Positions 1 to 11,169 of a stretch of 64,000 bases of DNA are shown in pieces. Origin of the DNA: Allolobophora icterica (taxonomy: Eukaryota > Annelida > Clitellata > Crassiclitellata > Lumbricidae). The notes under the pieces are model-generated. The model was given only the letters and a program-made list of their open reading frames with translations. It made no database searches and was not told the DNA's origin. Position numbers and translations under genes: made by a program. The stretch lies in contig OY744611.1 of the NCBI GenBank assembly GCA_963556255.1, forward strand, positions 2,756,230-2,820,229, in the 5' to 3' direction. Position 1 is the stretch's first letter; each line of letters opens with the position of its first letter.

Positions 1-172
1 GTAAATACTTTTATAGTGTTGTCCTGACCAGTTTCCTTCTTTATTCGCATGTTCCCTCTGTACACATCTATCTCAGCATTCATTTCCATTTTCTAGCCCA
101 AAACACAGCCATATGCTCACCGTTCCAATATCCTTCACTGCACTTCTGTGACTTCTAGTCTCTTCCACTTAC

Positions 173-179
<7 letters not shown>

Positions 180-204
<25 letters not shown>

Positions 205-530
205 TTTCGTTTATTACTAATACAAGCTGTCAGAACGCAACTTGAATACACTAAATGATTGCAGCAGGAGTTATAAAAGGATTAGATGACTGGTATAAAG
301 GTAGTTAATATAGGGCTAAGTAATCAATATATATTTTTTATATAAAACTCTAGGTATAAAGTTTGATTCATCCTTGCAAGGGAGTGAAAAGTCATGAGGA
401 CGAGGTCGGAGGACACGGCCACCGGGTCGGCTAGGGGGATCGATGGCGTAATATATGTCTTTCATTAGTGAAAATTGTCCGAAAAAGGCTCCAACTGTTT
501 GCCTAAATGCACATGCTCTTGGCAATAATC
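180..530 (-). repeat. LINE 3' fragment with (CAAT)n tail
   Basis: On the minus strand the peptide read from 525 down to about 330 contains RPRPHDFSLPCKDESNFIPR, the kind of C-terminal peptide that ends several non-LTR retrotransposon reverse transcriptase ORFs. The same peptide style recurs at 26.0, 32.0, 50.2 and 60.6 kb. The (CAAT)n run at 180-205 lies where the 3' simple-repeat tail of a minus-strand LINE should be. Only the extreme 3' end is present, and the right side is cut by the hAT element that starts at 559. Confidence 0.6.
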
Positions 531-719
531 TTATTCCGTCCCGGTAATTCCGTATCTTCAGGCCCGTAGCCAGTAAGAGGCAAGACGAGGCGGGTGCCTC
601 GTCTTAATTCTCAAGACGAGGCAAGACGAGGCAACCTCTCAAACTCTGCCTCGTCTTACTTCGACATGATAATTGAAATATCGCGTAATGAATAACAGCG
701 CATTTCAATCTCTTCTAGA

Positions 720-3035
720 GACACACAGACTCAACTGCCTCCTCCAGCACTGATTCACCCCCTTCTATCAACCCTGCTCCTAACTCTAAGTCATCGTTCC
801 AAATTCTCTCTCCCGCCTCCGAAGCAGAAGTGTCGCTCCTCCTAAACTACCCAACAAGCAATACGTACTTTATCCTTTATCTTCTAAAAGACTGCCCCTG
901 TCCTCGTTGCTTTAGGCCTAATCACCAAAATCATCAACCTCTCACTCTCTACCGGCAACTTCCCAATGGCTTTAAGCACTCTCTAGTCACTCCCCTTCTC
1001 GAGAAAGCAAACCTTGACAAGGAAAACCTATCTAGGCCTAACTATCGTCCCATCTCCAATCTTTCTTTTCTATCTAAGTTAACTGAACGAATTATTGTCC
1101 TTGCTCGGTTAAACGACTACTTCTCTTCTGATTCACTTCATAACCTCACCAATCTGGCTTTACTAAACACCACTCCACAGAAACTCTATACTTGCTTCTC
1201 TGTACAATAAACTGGTCTGTGCCGTCAGCCACGAACAAGTCTTCTGCCTGCGTCTTCCCGACATCTACACAGCATTCGACACCATCGATCACAGCCTCCT
1301 TCAACGACTATCTTCTTGGTTTGGCGTCTCTGGCACTCCTCTACTCTGATTCCAGTCCTACTTGTCTTCCCGATCCTTCGCTGTTAAAGCCTCCAGCCGC
1401 TACTCGCAACCTCTCCCTCTCTCCTGTGGTGTCCTTCAAGGCTCCGTCCTGGGTCCACTCCACTTCATCCTGTATACCACACCTTTAAGCCATCTCGTAA
1501 AATCCTCCTCTGTTGACCACCATCTCTACGCACAAGACACCCAACTCTAGGCCTATATGTCCTTCTCCCCAAGCTCTTTTCCCACCTCCATCACACAATT
1601 ACTCAACGTGGTTAACCTAATCTCACAGTGGTTGTCTTCCAATCTCCTCTGCCTCAACCCTTCCAAAACAGATTTCATCATCAAATCAAGAAAATCTCTG
1701 ACCCTTCCATAGTCCATACACCTATCGACTAATTCATCGTCTTGCCTTCACCTCTGACTCCCCAACAGCAATCTTAATATTACGTTTGATCCATACCTCT
1801 CTTCCTCTAACCACATCTCCAACCTCTCACGCGCCTGCTTCATGCACATTCTTGACCTCCGATGCATCCGGCCCATGTTCGACCTTAAAACTGCCTCCAC
1901 TATTGCAACCTCCATTGTTCATTCAAAGCTTGATTACTGAAATTTCCTCTTCTTCAACCTTGAATCCACCCAAATCAAGCGTCTTCAATTTATCCAAAAC
2001 TCACCAGCCAGGGATGTCACTGGAACGCCCAAACATCATTATATCACTCCTATACTCAAATCACTCTATTTGCTAAAATTCCCAGAGCGAATCCACCTCA
2101 AAGTCCTATCACTAATCTACAACTCCCTACAATATTCCCAGTCCAAATACCTCCGTGATCTCTTCACCATCCAGGCAACCCGCTCGACCCGATCATCCTC
2201 TGATCTCAGTCTTTCTCGACTTCCGGTCACTACTCATCTCAAGTTCTCCAACTGAGCCATGCGCTACAAAGCACCACGCCTCTGGAAGGATCTCCCCTCT
2301 GAATCAGTGTTTAATCTAGTCCCCCTGTTCTGAGGTGGGGAAACAAGGATTCTGGGGGGACCAAGAAGGGCGACCTTTTTGGAAAAATTTAACAATGTCC
2401 ACAAAATTTCGGCAATTTCATCTTCAAAAAAGTTGATGACCTTTTTTTAGTCATTCGTCCCATTTTCCTTACTTTTTCGCATCTTTTTCGCACACTTAAA
2501 CCTTTGACGACCTTTTTTTAGGAATTCATGTTTCCTGGGGGGAATTCCCCCCCAAAGATCTCTACCTTACAATATTGCTGAGCTCTGGGGGGAAATTTCA
2601 ATGCGGGGGGGGGAATTTCCCCCCTCCAAAGACGTCTAGATTAAACACTTTCTGAGTGTCACAGATTCTCAGTTCCTCCATCATCACAACCCGTCCTCCA
2701 TTCTCCTCATGTTCCTTTATCAGCCCAAGGCTTTCCACTCAAAGCTGAAGTCTCACCTTTTCAAGTACTCCTACCCTGACTCATTTTATTCTCCGCCTTC
2801 CATTTCTCGCTCGGAACAACACCCGCCTTAACAGCTGCTCTGCCTCCTCTCTTAATCTGGCCCTCTAGAAACCGGACTCGAACCTCTTTTGGAATACTTT
2901 CTGGGAACTCCCTTTGATTTGATATAGAGTTCGTGAATAGGCTGGTGCTCTGCGCTTGGCCTTTGAGTGGCGCTTTAGATGTTTGCAAATTTCGATTACA
3001 ATACCTTGTCTAGCTTCTACTTCAAGCGTCTGGCC
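720..3035 (+). pseudogene. L2/CR1-like LINE, decayed reverse transcriptase
   Basis: Across all three plus-strand frames one can follow a non-LTR reverse transcriptase: NYRPISNLSFLSKLTERI near 1041-1110, a DIxxxFDTIDHSLL region near 1260-1310, GVLQGSVLGPLHFILY near 1425-1480 (motif GxxQGS), YAQDTQL near 1526-1548 where the catalytic YADD has become YAQD, and the C-terminal LDYCNSLFF-type and ERIHLKVLSLIYNSL segments near 1930-2130. Several frameshifts and stops show it is dead. The body is interrupted at 2306-2649 by a MITE and resumes to a 3' tail near 3000 that matches the tails at 17.9 kb and 49.8 kb. No endonuclease domain was seen, so it is 5' truncated. Confidence 0.8.
2306..2649. mobile_element. 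344-bp MITE with 14-bp perfect TIRs
   Basis: AGTGTTTAATCTAG at 2306-2319 is exactly complemented at 2636-2649. Flanks tctgaat and tctgagt, each one base from the ends, resemble an aged 7- to 8-bp duplication, as for hAT. The interior is non-coding with G and C runs (ggggggaattcccccc-like palindromes near 2540 and 2610). It splits the LINE reading LPSES... from the rest of its 3' region. Confidence 0.75.
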
Positions 3036-3139
3036 TAATAACATTAATGAGTTATCCCTGCTGACCTTTATGTGTACGAAGGCATTCTAGGCAACTATGG
3101 ACCCGTCTATACAATTTCAAATCGTCATTTTGCATTCTT

Positions 3140-3235
3140 TCGTAAGTTCCAGTAATCATAAGTAATTGTAATTATAACCGAAAATTAGGCCTAGGAGCCT
3201 ATATAGCGCCACTCAGCTCAGTGGCCCTTAAAAAG
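3140..3235 (-). repeat. LINE 3'-tail fragment
   Basis: The minus strand reads gtggcgctatataggctc followed by an A/T-rich ttataattacaattactt tail. The same layout (gcgatatataaatgtccgc then ttacaattacaatta) ends the minus-strand LINE near 61.1 kb. I take it as a short CR1/L2-type 3' terminus; no coding part is recognisable. Confidence 0.4.
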
Positions 3236-3762
3236 TAGCTATCTGTTTTTTTTATCATAATTATTAAGAATTAAGTTTAAGAAATAACTTCAACTAAACT
3301 CGGATTAGAAGACTTAGTCGGCTGCAGAACAAGATCATGATAAGTCGACAACCTGTAAAACGACTACTTCTCTGTTTTTTGTGTGGAATATTAAGAACTA
3401 ACTTTTCATTTTGTTACATTACATCCTCTTGTGTAACACAACTTGCATAGTGTTTGTTATGTAGTAAAGTGAAATGTGTTAATACATCTTATAGAAGTCA
3501 GAAAAAGTTGAACAACACAATTAGAGTCCTGCAAAAATTCACAATAATGCAATGTTTACTTCAGAAATTTGCTTCGGCTTCAGGTATGATCATAATTGCA
3601 GACATACTTTTACACAGCATTCCAAAACATATTTAGGCACCAAAAATGATGCTTTTATTGGCTTTGAAATGCTCTAAAACTCAAGTACGAGCATCTACAA
3701 TATAAAAAAATTGGGGTAATACCCCGAACCCTCACAGTTCCCATGCACTTAAAGGGAAGGGG

Positions 3763-3950
3763 CCAGGGACGGCGTGGGAAGGGTTTGGGACGGGAAAACT
3801 GGGAAAAGGGTGGGGACTGGGCGGAACGGAAAGGCAAGGGATGAAAAGGTGAGGGGAATGGGCAAAAAGGGAGGGGAGGTAAGGATAGGGAAGCGGAGAG
3901 GACGGAAGGGTAGGGGAGGGGACGGGATGGGATGGGATGGGAGAGGGTTT
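3763..3950 (+). repeat. Purine-rich GGGA/GGGAC low-complexity tract
   Basis: About 190 bases are almost purely A and G with recurring gggaaa, ggggac and gggatgggat units, ending just before the right subterminal motif of the hAT element. It produces chance open frames on both strands, which I do not regard as genes. Confidence 0.8.
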
Positions 3951-4683
3951 GCCTCGTCTTGATTTTGTCTCTGGCTACGGGCCTGCGTATCTTAGCCCTA
4001 TTTTCCGCGTGGACTTTTTTTGTCTTGAAACAGTCTAGGTCGTGCTCCGTATATAATATAATTTGTATGTAGTGTCTCACATTTCATGCCAATATCTTAC
4101 GAATTTTTAAATCTTTCTTTAAATATCTATTTTTGTGAGTGTCCTATTGTTAATTAATAAATTAATCAATTTCGTACATAAATGCATTGTATAATCATCT
4201 CTTTGATTTTATTACAATGACCATGGAAGGTTCGGTGTGCAGGGCAATTGTGCGCAGACTATCAATAGAATGTTTGAAAACAGAACTTATTTTTTACAGT
4301 CTGATTATAGACGAATTCATGATGACGTATAATGTCTGGCATGACAATTAAACAATAACAAATATTATTCACTGTGTCCCGATGAAAGTGGACCCCAAGA
4401 AAAAGTGTCATAACTCGGTCAAAACTTTTAGCATTTGCCTGAAATTTTAAAAACAACAAGAGTAGCCATATTGCCACCGAATTCTAACGCCGTTTGGAAA
4501 TGTTGGCGAGTTTGTCAAGTTTGTTAACGTTTGAGGCGCAGCCCTGAAAATTGGAAATTTCCAACATACAAGAGCCATAATTATGGAAGTGAAGTTCAGC
4601 TACAGCTGGTGTTAAAAATGTCCTCCATGTTCACGGACAAACGACCGTAGACGTGGACGCCACTGTTTGATGGCCCAGTCGAT

Positions 4684-4838
4684 GATCACATGGTTAAACA
4701 GCTGCTACTCATCAATCAGACGCATCAATCAGGTGATCGACGTCACGAATGCGGGAACGATAAACGCGCTCCTCCAGTACACACCAGGTTTGGATTTCGC
4801 GTCTGATTGAAGAGTGGCAGCTGTTTGACTACGTGATC
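4684..4838. repeat. 40-bp imperfect inverted repeat (foldback)
   Basis: Arms 4684-4723 and 4799-4838 are complementary at 35 of 40 positions and enclose 75 bases. Both arms contain AAACAGCTG. It lies just upstream of the DNA polymerase relic; whether it belongs to that element is not known. Confidence 0.8.
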
Positions 4839-4968
4839 TAAACAATACACGATCGATGGTTCTTCTGGAGTTGATGCCGTGTCTTTTCTTAATGCCGTTA
4901 GACCGCAGGTGGTTAGTCTGTTGTCAAGAAGTCGTCAGATTAAGGTTCAACTCGTTCTTACGTGTACT

Positions 4969-7403
4969 ATGGAGCGCGTTGATATGAAATCCGGACAAGA
5001 AGAATCCGCGAATGTTCCATTCGTCTCGAAAACTGATGTTATTTTAGATGCCACCGATATTAACGAAATATACAATAATGCAATAAATAAGATCCCAGAG
5101 ACTATGGCCAGTTTTCATATGCGGGGAAGTAACTGGAGATTCGTGGCTGTTGTAAAATTAGATGTCAATACTGCTGTTTATAAACCTTTGAAAGGCAGTT
5201 TTTACACTGCATTGCCTACAGAGCTAGCTAGCAAAAAGGCTATAATCAATGTGAAAAATAATGACGACCAATGTTTCAAGTGGTGCATTACTAGAGCGCT
5301 AAATCCAACGGACAATCATCCCGAAAGAATTACGAAAGAATTAATCAAACAATCGAAGAAACTCGATTGGAGCGGTATCGAATTTCCGGTTGCGTTCAAT
5401 GCTAATATAATAAGCAAGTTTGAAAGAAATAATAATATCAGCGCTGACGTATTCGGTAATGAAAATAAAATAGTATTCCCAGTTTATGTGTCGAATGAAC
5501 GGGACGATAAAGTTTCTATCGTTGAACTATTGCTAATTGCCGACGGAGATAAGAAACATTATTGTTGGATAAAGAATTTTAACAGATTGATGGCATCACG
5601 AACAGAGAAGTCAACTATATCAATGCACTGTCGTAGAAAATGTTTAAACGGTTATACAGGAATAGAAGCGCTTAATAAACATGCCGAGTACTGTTCGCGA
5701 AACGTCGCTCAAAAAATAGAAGTCCCAGAACCGGGAACTACGTTAAGTTTTAAAAATTATAATAGGTCGATGATAGTTCCCTTTATCGTTTGTGCAGATT
5801 TCGAATGCTTCATCAAAGCTATAGCCACTTGCCAGCCAGATCCTCGCGTGTCTTACACCAATAAATACCAAAAACACACGCCTAGCTCGTTTTTTCATTA
5901 CGTAAAATGCTTCGACGATATATTATATCAACAAGATCCTATAACGTACACGGCCGAAAGCGAAGACGATGATATAGGTCAAATATTCGTAGAGAGTCCC
6001 GAAGAGACTATAAAACGAATACCGGTATACAATCAGTTTAAATTTCCGAAGAAGATGATATTTACTCCAGATGACCGGAAGAACTTTAAGGAAACTACTT
6101 TATGTCATATCTGTGGAAAGGCGTTGGGTACAGATTGGGTTAGAGACCACTGTCATTTGAGCGGTAAGTTCAGAGGAGCCGCTCACAATGGTTGTAATCT
6201 AGACTATAAAGTTCCGAAGTTTTTTCCAATAGTATTCCATAATCTGTCCGGATACGATAGCCATCTGTTCGTAAAGAAATTGCGAGGTGATCACGGTGAG
6301 AAAATTAAATGCATTCCTAACAACGAAGAGAAGTACATATCGTTTAGCAGAGAAGTGATCGTCGATAAGTTTCTAAACAAAGAAGGGAAAGAAATTAACG
6401 TTAAACGTGAATTGCGATTCATCGACAGTTTTAGATTCATGGCCTCGGGTCTCGATACTTTATCGAAGAATCTGAAGAAAGAACAATGCAAAAACATTGG
6501 TGCATTATATTCTGGGATACAGCTCGATCTTTTACTCAACAGGGGATTTTACCCGTACGATTACGTTGCTTCCGTCGATAAATTTAACGAAACCGAACTA
6601 CCTCCCAAGTCCGCATTCTATTCGAGGCTGAACGACTCAGATATTAGCGATGAAGATTACGATCACGCCAAAAATGTATGGAATGCATTCGGATGTAAAA
6701 CGTTTAGAGAATACCTCGACCTGAACAATGTTTCGGATGTTCTGCTGTTAGCCGATGTTTTCGAAAACTTTAGAGACGTGTGCATGAAGAATAACAGGCT
6801 AGATCCCGCATGGTATTACACTTCACCGGGACTGGCCTGGGATGCCGCTTTGAAGTTTATCGGTATAAAGTTGGAGTTGTTGAGCGATTACGATATGATT
6901 CTGATGATTAAGCAAGGAATAAGAGGAGGAATCAGCGCAATTTCGAATCGTTATGGGAAAGCCAACAATAAGTATATGACGGAGGATAAATTCGATAGCA
7001 TCGAGCCTTCGTCATATATAACTTATCTAGACGTTAATAATTTATACGGTTGGGCGATGAGCAAACCTTTACCGACTCGTGGATTTAAATGGATGAGCGA
7101 CGCCGAGCTAAATAGTTGGAGTGTATTGGGATCGTGTATATTGGAAGTCGATTTAGAATACCCTGAGAAATTGAACAATCTCCACAACGACTATCCTCTG
7201 GCTCCCGAGAGCATCTCTCCGGAATTATCTGATATACCAAAACTAATTCCGAACTTGAACGATAAAAAGAAATACGTGATACACCACGAAAATTTGAAGT
7301 TGTACGAAAGGCTCGGGTTGAAGATCGTAAAAATTCACAGAGGGATACTATTCGAAGAAAACGCTTGGTTGAAGTATTATGTAGATCTAAGCACAAACAT
7401 GAG
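4969..7403 (+). pseudogene. Protein-primed family B DNA polymerase, N-terminal part (Polinton/adintovirus type)
   Basis: A long uninterrupted frame (first in-frame ATG at 4969) encodes a protein-primed DNA polymerase of the kind found in Polinton/Maverick elements and related integrated viruses. Visible in order: an exonuclease-type start VCADFECF near residue 290 of the frame, a zinc-chelating HNH/endonuclease VII-like insert (CxxC at about residue 409, then HCHLSGKFRG and HNGCN), HNLSGYDSHLF, and palm motif A as YLDVNNLYGWAM near nucleotide 7025. The frame is cut at 7403, inside the helix before motif B, by a LINE; the pre-insertion reading continues at 9557. Lack of stops over 2.4 kb says it decayed recently. 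No integrase, packaging ATPase, protease or capsid gene and no long terminal repeats were found nearby, so it is an isolated polymerase fragment. Confidence 0.85.
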
Positions 7404-9555
7404 CTACTGGTAGCAACAACGAAAACGAAATTAAAAAAGCTGAAGAAAGGAGATCGAATGACTAGATACGACTGCAAGGGCATTACACCGGAATACAGGA
7501 TGGAAATAAAGAATCGATTTGAAGTACTTGAGAGAGATGAGATAGAGGCGGAAGATGATTCGAACAACATATGGGAGAGAATGAAGAAAACCATAGTTGA
7601 AGTTGTTGAGAAACATATCTCAAAGAAGAAGAAAATCACAACAGCAACTTGGTTGTCGAGAGAAGCTGTGGGCATGGCAGCGGACAGGAAGGCTGCAAAG
7701 AAAGAAGGTGACAAAGATAAGGTAAGGGCACTGAATAGAGCCTTCCAAAAACAAGCACGGGAAGATAAAGAAAAACATTTAAATGAAATGTGCAAAGAAA
7801 TGGAAGAAGAGGGAAGGAAAGGGAGAGCCAAAGAATTGTTTTCAAAAGTAAAGGAAATAAAGGGGAAAATTCACACCTAGAATGGGCTCAATGAAGACAG
7901 GAGATGGAAACGTAATCTGCGATGTAGAGAAGATGAAGAAAAGATGGAAATAATACACAGAAGAGTTATATAGTATAGATAAACGAGTCAAAAAAGAGCA
8001 AATTGATGTTACAGGGTATGAAAAGGAACCGGAGGTTATGGAAGCAGAGGTAGAATGGGCAATAAAACAACTCAAGGATAATAAGGCGCCGGGTCATGAT
8101 GGAATACCTATAGAATTGATAAAAGCAGGGGACGATGCAATGATAAGAACAATAACAAAATTATGCAATCAAATATGGGCAACTGGAGAATGGCCGAATG
8201 ATTGGAAGAAATCGATCTTCATACCGATATTCAAGAAAGGCGACGCGAGGGAATGCGAAAATTACAGGACGATAGCAATAATATCACACACTAGTAAAAT
8301 ATTACTGAAAATAATTCACAAAAGAATGGAAAGCACAATAGAGAGGGAACTTCCGGTGAACCAGGCTGGTTTTAGGAAATCACGAGGAACTAGAGACCAT
8401 ATTGCCAACTTAAGGTGGATAATGGAACGGCAAAGGAGTATGGACAAGAGGTGCACATCTGCTTCATTGATTATAGTAAGTCATTCGACTGCATTAACCA
8501 CGATTTAATGTGGAAAACCCTACTTGAGATGGGAATTCCGAAACACTTGATATGGCTATTAAGGGGACTATATGAAGATCAGATAGCGGTGATAAGAACA
8601 GAATACGGAGACACTGATAAATTCAATATCAAGAAAGGGGTGAGACAGGGATGCATTTTGTCTCCATTCCTGTTTAACTTATACGCTGAGAGAATAATGA
8701 GAATGGCGGAAATGGAAGGGGCAAAAGAGGAGTAAAAATTGCGGGAAGGACATTGAATAATCTTAGATATGCGGATGATACAACACTAATGGCAAAAAGA
8801 AAAGATGAACTGATAGAATTAATAAAAAGGGTAAGGAGAGAAAGTGAAAAAGCTGGCTAATACTTCAACATAAAGAAGACAAAAGTCATGACAACAGCAG
8901 AATGGGATACTTTTGAGATTGACGGAGACAAAAATAGAGGTGGTAGAAAGCTTCACTTTCCTGGGATCATTGGTTGAAAAAGAAGGAAACTGTGATACAG
9001 AAATAAAACGAAGGATTGCGATTGGGAAAGCTGCAATGATTGGACTGGAAAAGATATGGAAAGACAAGCATGTGAGCATAGATACAAAAAAGGCTCGTGA
9101 GAGCCCTAATCTTTCCAACGGTTTTGTATGATTGTGAATCGTGGACAATGACAAAGAGCATGAAGAAAAAGGTCAACGCATGTGAAATGTAGATTTGGAG
9201 AAAGATGTTGAGAATATCATGGGCAGAGAAAAGGACAAACGAATCAATACGAGTGGAGATTGGTGTCGAGAATTATGAGTCCTTAAAACAAAAGGCGACA
9301 AGATCGAAGCTAGGATTCTTTGGTCATGTTATGCGATCTGATGGGCTAGAAAAGGAAATTATGTTGGCTTGTGGTGAGGGATAAAAAAAAGACGGGGTCG
9401 ACCAAGGAAGAAATGGATGGATGAGATTCACGATGTAACTGGCATGAATTTGGAAGAACTAAGGGACCTGACTTCGAATAGGAAGCAATGGAGAATGTTT
9501 ATCATGACGATCGCTAGAGCTTCAGGAGTTGACAGCACAAGGTGACAAGGTGAAA
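7404..9555 (+). mobile_element. RTE/BovB-like LINE, 5' truncated, inserted in the polymerase
   Basis: Direct repeats cacaaacatgag (7392-7403) and cacaaacttgag (9556-9567) agree at 11 of 12 bases and bracket this segment, as expected of target-primed insertion. The content starts at the end of the endonuclease domain (HELLVATTKTKLKKLKK), continues with a reverse transcriptase (NKAPGHDGIPIELIKAG near 8070, NQAGFRKSRGTRDHI near 8360, IDYSKSFDCINHDLMW near 8470, GVRQGCILSPFLFNLYAE near 8640, LRYADDTTLMAKR near 8760) and ends with a GHVMRSDGLEKE-type tail. At least three frameshifts or stops break the frame. The APE endonuclease is missing. Confidence 0.88.
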
Positions 9556-10345
9556 CACAAACTTGAGAACGAGTGCTACTAATAACTTTGAGAAAGACTT
9601 TTTCAAACGGATGAACAATAGCGTCTTTTGAAAAACTCTTGAAAGGATCGAAAATCATGTAGATATAAAATTGGCATGTAACGAGAAGGAGGCTATTAAG
9701 CTAGCTGTAAAAACGAATTATGACCGCCTGACGATTTTCGACGAGAATCTAATCGGCGTTCACATGAAAAGAACGAAGTTGTTTTATAATAAACCGATAT
9801 ATCTAGGCATGTGCATATTAGACTTGAGTAAAACTTTGATGTACGACTTTCATTACAATTTTATACGGCAAAAATACGGAGACATAGCTAAATTGTTATT
9901 TACCGATACAGATTCGTTGGCATATGAAATACAAACAGAAGATTTTTACGACGATATCGCCGAAGACGTTACGGTTCGACTCGATACGAGTGATTACCCT
10001 GAAGATCACCCATCGGGTTTAAAGACCGGAATGAACAAGAAAGTAATCAGTATGTTCAAAGACGAATCAGCAGGACGGCAAATCCAGGAGTTTATAGGTT
10101 TAAGGGCCAAGTTGTACTCGTATAGAATGGATGGCGAAGATCATAAGAAGTGTAAAGGCATTAAGCATAATGTTGTTAAGAAAACGATAACTCACGATGA
10201 TTACAAAAACTGTCTTTTTACCAAAAGAGAACGACTAAGAAAAATGAACGTTTTTAGATCGTATCATCACGATATTAATACCGAACAGGTAAATAAAGAT
10301 GATGACAAGCGAGTAATAATGGAAGACGGTTTTCATACATTAGCG
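9556..10345 (+). pseudogene. Protein-primed DNA polymerase, C-terminal part
   Basis: This is the downstream half of the polymerase split by the LINE. The same codon phase resumes right after the target duplication. The palm motif B region reads FEKDFFKRMNNSVF and is then broken by an in-frame TGA at 9629-9631. Motif C, the catalytic LFTDTDSLAYE, lies at about 9897-9925, followed by a thumb-like GLRAKLYSYRM segment. The frame stops at 10346 with TAG just after EDGFHTLA, close to where relatives end. So there are two independent lesions, the LINE and the TGA. This is the same gene as 4969-7403. Confidence 0.85.
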
Positions 10346-10374
10346 TAGGGCCTACATATAAACACCTTTATAAG

Positions 10375-10815
10375 TCACTGGAGAGAAAGCGTATCTGCAG
10401 CAGTTCTCACAATTTCTGCTTTCACGACTAAGATGATAACCCATAGTAGAGATAAGCCTTTATGGCAACAGCGATTAGTCCGATCTTCGTGTCTAAAATG
10501 TCATAATAGAATTCACACTGTAGACAAACCCTGCCAACGCCAGTTATGTGAGGTTCAAAAGGGCTATTATGGTAATCTAAAGAGGCATGCGAGAGCACAT
10601 TCTGCGTTATTATGTCAGAAAAGTTATCGTGAAAGAATCCGTGCAGCAGAAACCAGTTCTGTGGTATCTTTGTAGAAAAAAATTCAAAATCTTCCAGTCT
10701 ACAAAATCATTTAAAACTCGTCGTGTGTAAATTCATGCCAGCGCCACTTGTGCCCGAAAGCATTCTCAAACCGTGCTGTTCTGCTGACTCACAGGGGAAT
10801 AAGTACATTTAAATA
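10375..10815 (+). pseudogene. C2H2 zinc-finger gene relic
   Basis: Reading across frames gives degenerate C2H2 fingers: a TGEKAY-type linker near 10380, HTVDKPC near 10520 followed by LCEVQKGYYGNLKRHARAH near 10545-10600, a YLCRKKFKIF piece near 10660, and a last LCPKAFSNRAVLLTHRG near 10747-10795. Linkers of HTGEKP type and the spacing of Cys and His identify the family. Frameshifts between fingers mean no single frame encodes more than one or two fingers. Target and function are not inferable. It starts within 30 bases of the polymerase stop codon. Confidence 0.6.
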
Positions 10816-10949
10816 ACCTTAAAATAACAGATAACAAAGTAACTTAAATAATAATATTGTTGGAAATCAATCACAATCTATGCATCTTAATGATCACATC
10901 GTAACTACAGAAGATCTTATGAAATGAAAATGTTTGCTTTCTTTTCAGG

Positions 10950-11167
10950 TAAAGGTTGCAAAATCATCTAATGAGGTTATTATGGATAATGAATATGTGA
11001 TGACGTATTTAGTATCAGATACTGCAAGGTTAGAAATTCCGCAATGTCAGTTGACCCAACAAAATTATCTGAAATATCTGAGAATGAATCACATGAGGGT
11101 CAAAGCAAATATTATTATCTGGTGGATGAAACAGAGCAAACGTGTTGAGTTAATCAATGCACTTTAA
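10950..11167 (+). pseudogene. Possible last exon of the zinc-finger relic
   Basis: A strong acceptor-like sequence, tttgctttcttttcag, ends at 10949 and is followed by a coding-looking stretch in one frame (VKVAKSSNEVIMDNEYVMTY...). After a frame change near 11040 it reads PTKLSEISENESHEGQ and YYYLVDETEQTC then a stop. Acidic tails of this type are common at the ends of zinc-finger proteins, but this is weak evidence. It could also be chance. Confidence 0.3.
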
Positions 11168-11169
11168 TA

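Larger units (their letters stand above)
559..3985. mobile_element. hAT-like DNA transposon carrying nested LINE and MITE
   Basis: Perfect 15-bp terminal inverted repeats, CAGGCCCGTAGCCAG at 559-573 and its complement at 3971-3985, are flanked by a perfect 8-bp direct duplication CGTATCTT (551-558 and 3986-3993), the hallmark of hAT insertion. Subterminal motifs (gcaagacgaggc left, gcctcgtcttg right) also mirror each other. I see no transposase; much of the 3.4 kb is a decayed LINE, so this looks like a non-autonomous element enlarged by later insertions. Confidence 0.9.

Noticed and set aside
3655..4080. 141-codon minus-strand frame with proline-rich repeats
   Set aside because: Antisense of the purine-rich low-complexity tract, crossing the hAT terminus and its duplication; not credible as a gene.
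4684..10815. Complete Polinton/Maverick
   Set aside because: Only the polymerase is recognisable; no integrase, ATPase, protease, capsid genes or long terminal inverted repeats were seen.
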